Positions 5,823-8,033 of a stretch of DNA of 8,033 nucleotides are shown piece by piece; the first letter of the stretch is position 1; the number at the start of each line of letters is the position of its first letter. The notes under the pieces were generated by a model. That model did no database searches and was not told the DNA's origin. It worked only from the letters and a program-made list of their open reading frames with translations. The stretch is taken from the NCBI GenBank assembly GCA_903873565.1, contig CAIQOY010000199.1, forward strand, positions 1 to 8,033, written 5' to 3'. The stretch comes from an uncultured Actinomycetes bacterium. Lineage in GTDB: Bacteria > Actinomycetota > Thermoleophilia > Gaiellales > F1-60-MAGs149. The position numbers and the translations under genes are program-made.

Positions 5823-7004
5823 ATGCCCCGCACCGTCATCCTCAGCGCCGCCCGCACCCCGTTCTGCCGCCTCGGCGGCGACCTCACGGGGGCCAGCGCG
5901 GTCGACCTCGGCGTCGCCGCCGCGGCGGGCGCCCTGGAGCGCGCCGCCGTCGCCCCGGGCGACGTCGACTACGCCCTGATCGGCACCGTCGTGCAGGCCG
6001 GGCAGATGCACGCTCCGGCCCGTCAGGTCACGACGCGGGTCGGGATCCCCGTCGAGCGCGGCTCCGAGACGATCAACAAGGTCTGCGCGTCGGGCCTCCG
6101 CGCCGTCGCCCTCGCCGACTACATGATCCGCCTCGACGAGGCCGGGATCGTGCTGGCCGGCGGCATGGAGTCGATGACGTCGGCGCCGTTCCTCGCGCTC
6201 GGCGCGCGGCAGGGCTACCGCTTCGGCGACGTGCAGCTGGCCGACGCCAACCTCCACGACGGCCTGCGCGACCCGTGGACGGGGCGCGTGATGTACGACC
6301 AGGCCGACGAGGTCTCCGGCGAGCTCGGCATCCCGCGCGACGAGCTCGACGCCTGGGCCCTGCGCTCGCACGAGCGCGCCGTGGCCGCCCAGCGCGCCGG
6401 GCACTTCGGCCCCGAGCTCGTGCCCGTGGTGATCCGCGAGCGCAAGGCCGAGCGGGTCGTCGAGCAGGATCAGGGGCCGCGCGAGGACTCGACGCTCGAG
6501 GCGCTCGGCAAGCTGCCGGCGCTGATCGAGGGCGGGACGCACACGGCCGGCAACAGCCCGGGCGTCACCGACGGCGCCGCGATGCTGGTCTGCGCGTCCG
6601 AGGACGCCGCCGCCGCGCGCGGCCTCGCCCCGCTGGCCATCGTGCGCGCGAGCGCGGTCGCCGCCGACGAGACGCGGCGGCTCGCCTGCGCGCCGTCGAT
6701 CGCCGTCGAGCGGGCGCTCGAGAAGGCGGGCCTCGCCGTCGCCGACGTCGACGTGATGGAGGTCAACGAGGCCTTCTCGTCCGTCGCCCTCAACACCATC
6801 CGCATGCTCGGCATCGATCCTGAGCGGGTCAATCCGCAGGGCGGCGCGGTCGCCCTCGGCCACCCGGTCGGGGCCTCCGGCGCCCGTCTGGTGGGCACCC
6901 TGGTGCACCAGCTGCGGCGCGCCGGCGGCGGCATCGGGGTGGCCACGATCTGCTCGGGCGGCGGCCAGGGCGACGCCCTCGTGGTCGAGGTCCTCCCCGG
7001 GTGA
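5823..7004 (+). CDS. Thiolase family protein (acetyl-CoA C-acetyltransferase-like)
   Basis: A 393-residue cytoplasmic thiolase, the usual length for the family. Condensing or cleaving 3-ketoacyl-CoA with CoA is the expected reaction. The catalytic set is complete: acyl-accepting C88 in NKVCASGL, N315-E316-A317-F318 (NEAF), H347 in GHPVGASG and the second cysteine C377 in CSGGGQGDA. The N-terminal ILSAARTPF and GNSPGVTDGAA (about 243-252) are also typical. The segment normally reading MGxTAE in biosynthetic thiolases is MYDQADEVS here (about 157-165), so substrate preference (acetoacetyl-CoA or longer/branched 3-ketoacyl-CoA) cannot be assigned. The SCP-2 thiolase group is unlikely given the H347/C377 motifs. 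It is divergent from trpL and probably leaderless, with the adenosyltransferase gene 37 bp downstream on the same strand. Confidence 0.95.
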   Translation: MPRTVILSAARTPFCRLGGDLTGASAVDLGVAAAAGALERAAVAPGDVDYALIGTVVQAGQMHAPARQVTTRVGIPVERGSETINKVCASGLRAVALADYMIRLDEAGIVLAGGMESMTSAPFLALGARQGYRFGDVQLADANLHDGLRDPWTGRVMYDQADEVSGELGIPRDELDAWALRSHERAVAAQRAGHFGPELVPVVIRERKAERVVEQDQGPREDSTLEALGKLPALIEGGTHTAGNSPGVTDGAAMLVCASEDAAAARGLAPLAIVRASAVAADETRRLACAPSIAVERALEKAGLAVADVDVMEVNEAFSSVALNTIRMLGIDPERVNPQGGAVALGHPVGASGARLVGTLVHQLRRAGGGIGVATICSGGGQGDALVVEVLPG

Positions 7005-7041
7005 CCTCGTCCGGGGCGCCGCGTGGGACGATAGGCACCCT

Positions 7042-7638
7042 GTGAGCGCCCCCAACGACGACATCGTCGTCCGGCTCGACCGGATCTACACGCGCGGCGG
7101 CGACCTCGGTGAGACGTCGCTCGGTGACGGCCACCGCGTGGCCAAGCACAACCCGCGCGTCGGCGCCTACGGCACGGTCGACGAGCTCAACGCCGCGCTC
7201 GGCGTGGCCCGGCTGCACGCCGCGGACGGGTCGATCGGGGTCTGGGTCGAGCGGATCCAGAACGACCTCTTCGACGTCGGCGCCGACCTCTGCGTTCCGC
7301 CGCCCCCCGAGGACGACGAGCGGCACCGCTCGCGCCTGCGGGTCAGCCCCGAGCAGGTCGCCTGGCTCGAGGAGCGCATCGACGAGGTCAACGGGGCGCT
7401 GCCGCCCCTGACCTCGTTCGTCGTGCCCGGCGGCACCCCGCTCAGCGCCCACCTGCACGTCGCCCGCACGATCTGCCGGCGCGCCGAGCGCGACGTCGTG
7501 GCGCTGTCGGCGCAGGAGCCGGTGACGCCCGAGGTGATCGCCTACCTCAACCGGCTCTCGGATCTCCTGTTCGTCCTCGCGCGCGCCGCCAACGAGGGCG
7601 GCGAGGCGCTGTGGAGCCCCGGCGCCGGCCGCGCCTGA
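7042..7638 (+). CDS. Cob(I)yrinic acid a,c-diamide / cob(I)alamin adenosyltransferase, PduO (MMAB) type
   Basis: A 198-residue protein that transfers the adenosyl group of ATP to cob(I)alamin, giving adenosylcobalamin. The N-terminal ATP-binding motif is RIYTRGGDLGETSLGDGxRV (about 14-33), followed by VGAYGTVDELNAALG (40-54). The helical core carries FVVPGGTPLSAHLHVARTICRRAER (126-150), with the arginine-rich ATP/cobalamin-binding stretch, and YLNRLSDLLFVLARAAN (168-184). This identifies the PduO fold and not the P-loop CobA/CobO family. The GTG start at 7042 places the ATP motif close to the N-terminus as expected; no alternative start is near and there is no clear ribosome binding site. TAGGCA at 7032-7037 resembles a -10 but lies very close to the GTG, so read-through from the thiolase is equally possible. 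It probably serves an adenosylcobalamin-dependent mutase or similar enzyme elsewhere. Confidence 0.95.
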   Translation: MSAPNDDIVVRLDRIYTRGGDLGETSLGDGHRVAKHNPRVGAYGTVDELNAALGVARLHAADGSIGVWVERIQNDLFDVGADLCVPPPPEDDERHRSRLRVSPEQVAWLEERIDEVNGALPPLTSFVVPGGTPLSAHLHVARTICRRAERDVVALSAQEPVTPEVIAYLNRLSDLLFVLARAANEGGEALWSPGAGRA

Positions 7639-7667
7639 TCGACCCCTCGGCGGGACTCGCGTAAGGT
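7639..7667 (+). promoter_or_regulatory. Promoter of the small gene at 7719
   Basis: TCGACC at 7639-7644 matches the -35 consensus TTGACA at four of six positions. A 17-bp spacer leads to TAAGGT at 7662-7667, an exact TAnnnT -10 preceded by G. Transcription would start near 7674, leaving a 5' leader of about 45 nt. The -35 begins immediately after the adenosyltransferase stop codon. Confidence 0.6.
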
Positions 7668-7680
7668 CGGGGCGGGCGGG

Positions 7681-7703
7681 GGCGACAGCCCGTCGCAGGC
7701 GAC
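7681..7703 (+). repeat. GGCGAC direct repeat with central complement in the 5' leader
   Basis: GGCGAC occurs at 7681-7686 and again at 7698-7703. GTCGC at 7692-7696 between them can pair with either copy (five base pairs with the upstream copy, about four with the downstream one because of the short loop). The two hairpins are mutually exclusive and end five to ten bases before the Shine-Dalgarno site at 7708-7713. Whether this is regulatory or a chance pattern in GC-rich DNA cannot be decided here. Confidence 0.4.
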
Positions 7704-7707
7704 GAAC

Positions 7708-7713
7708 GGAGGA
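7708..7713 (+). promoter_or_regulatory. Shine-Dalgarno site that sets the start of the 7719 gene
   Basis: GGAGGA ends five bases before the ATG at 7719 and is the only strong ribosome binding site in the window. It makes the ATG at 7719 the best start over the in-frame ATG three codons later. Confidence 0.85.
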
Positions 7714-7718
7714 TCGGC

Positions 7719-8033
7719 ATGTGGCTGATGACGACGCGGGGCTTCTTCTCGGTGGTGGCGCACAACGCGGACCCGGACCGGGTACTGATCCGCGCCCGCT
7801 GCCGCGGGGACATCGACGGGGTGGCGGGGCCGCTCGGGCGCGAGCCCGTGCTGCTCGCGGACGCGGACTACCCGTGGCGGGTCGAGGCCTCGCGGGCCGA
7901 GTGGTCGGCGCTCCTGCAGGAGCTCGCCGCGGAGATCACCTACCCGAACTTCAAGTCGGCCGTGCACGACCCGGCCCATCACGACGCCTACCTGCGCGTC
8001 TGGTCCGTGATGAAGGCGCTGGACGATCGCGCC
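7719..8033 (+). CDS. Uncharacterised small conserved-type protein (3' end beyond window)
   Basis: The frame runs 105 codons from the ATG at 7719 to the window edge without a stop, so the C-terminus is not seen. The peptide begins MWLMTTRGFFSVVAH and contains a basic strand (RVLIRARCRGDI), an aromatic motif DADYPWR at about 49-55, SRAEWSALLQELAAEI at about 60-75 and YPNFKSAVHD at about 77-86, ending in a helix-like YLRVWSVMKAL. The pattern recalls small actinobacterial hypothetical proteins with the same FFSVV...W...YxNFK layout, but I cannot name a characterised family or function. No signal peptide or membrane segment is evident. It has its own promoter and a strong ribosome site, so it is probably transcribed independently of the adenosyltransferase gene. 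Confidence 0.85.
   Translation, partial: MWLMTTRGFFSVVAHNADPDRVLIRARCRGDIDGVAGPLGREPVLLADADYPWRVEASRAEWSALLQELAAEITYPNFKSAVHDPAHHDAYLRVWSVMKALDDRA

Noticed and set aside
7005..7041. Cobalamin riboswitch ahead of the adenosyltransferase
   Set aside because: Only 37 bp separate the thiolase stop and the GTG start, far too short for a B12 riboswitch, and no B12-box was seen.
7034..7041. GGCACCCT directly before the adenosyltransferase GTG, also present 7 bp before the trpL ATG (5769-5762, minus)
   Set aside because: An eight-base match in GC-rich DNA may be chance, and the spacing to the start codon differs, so a shared operator or -10 is not supported.
1..8033. Novel defence, mobile or otherwise undescribed system
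   Set aside because: I looked for transposase or integrase motifs, inverted terminal repeats, CRISPR-like spacing, tRNA genes and reverse-transcriptase or nuclease domains and saw none. The window is a biosynthetic operon plus ordinary metabolic genes.

Overview
The window is very GC-rich, gene-dense chromosomal DNA. The gene content, GTG starts, overlapping genes and probable leaderless promoters suggest a high-GC actinobacterium. A Thermoleophilia/Solirubrobacterales-like lineage is possible, but that is inference from style and not a phylogenetic result. I see no mobile element, tRNA, rRNA or CRISPR array. The window is core metabolism, and its most informative part is a regulatory leader of about 200 bp that is not obvious from long ORFs.

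Minus strand, 5790 down to 1: a complete tryptophan operon in the order trpL-trpE-trpG-trpD-trpC-trpF-trpB-trpA, with trpA running off the left edge after 20 codons. Every junction between structural genes overlaps (ATGA or GTGA by 4 nt, or TGATG by 1 nt), so translation is probably coupled throughout. The enzymes take chorismate to anthranilate (TrpE+TrpG), then through TrpD, TrpF and TrpC to indole-3-glycerol phosphate, and finally to tryptophan (TrpA+TrpB). Ahead of trpE lies a classical ribosome-mediated attenuator. It has a 20-residue leader peptide with three consecutive Trp codons, two mutually exclusive upstream pairings, and a strong intrinsic terminator ending in six T residues just before trpE. 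A TTGACA -35 box places the transcription start at or next to the leader ATG, so the leader peptide may be translated from a leaderless mRNA.

Plus strand, from 5811: a thiolase (acetyl-CoA acetyltransferase family) diverges from trpL with only 68 bp between the two start codons. Its own -10-like element sits 6 bp before its ATG, again suggesting a leaderless transcript. A PduO/MMAB-type cob(I)alamin adenosyltransferase follows 37 bp after the thiolase, possibly co-transcribed. A thiolase beside an adenosylcobalamin-forming enzyme is compatible with acyl-CoA/propionyl-CoA metabolism, but no mutase is in view.

Right edge: a conserved-looking but uncharacterised small protein begins at 7719 behind its own promoter and a good Shine-Dalgarno site. 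It remains open at the window end.
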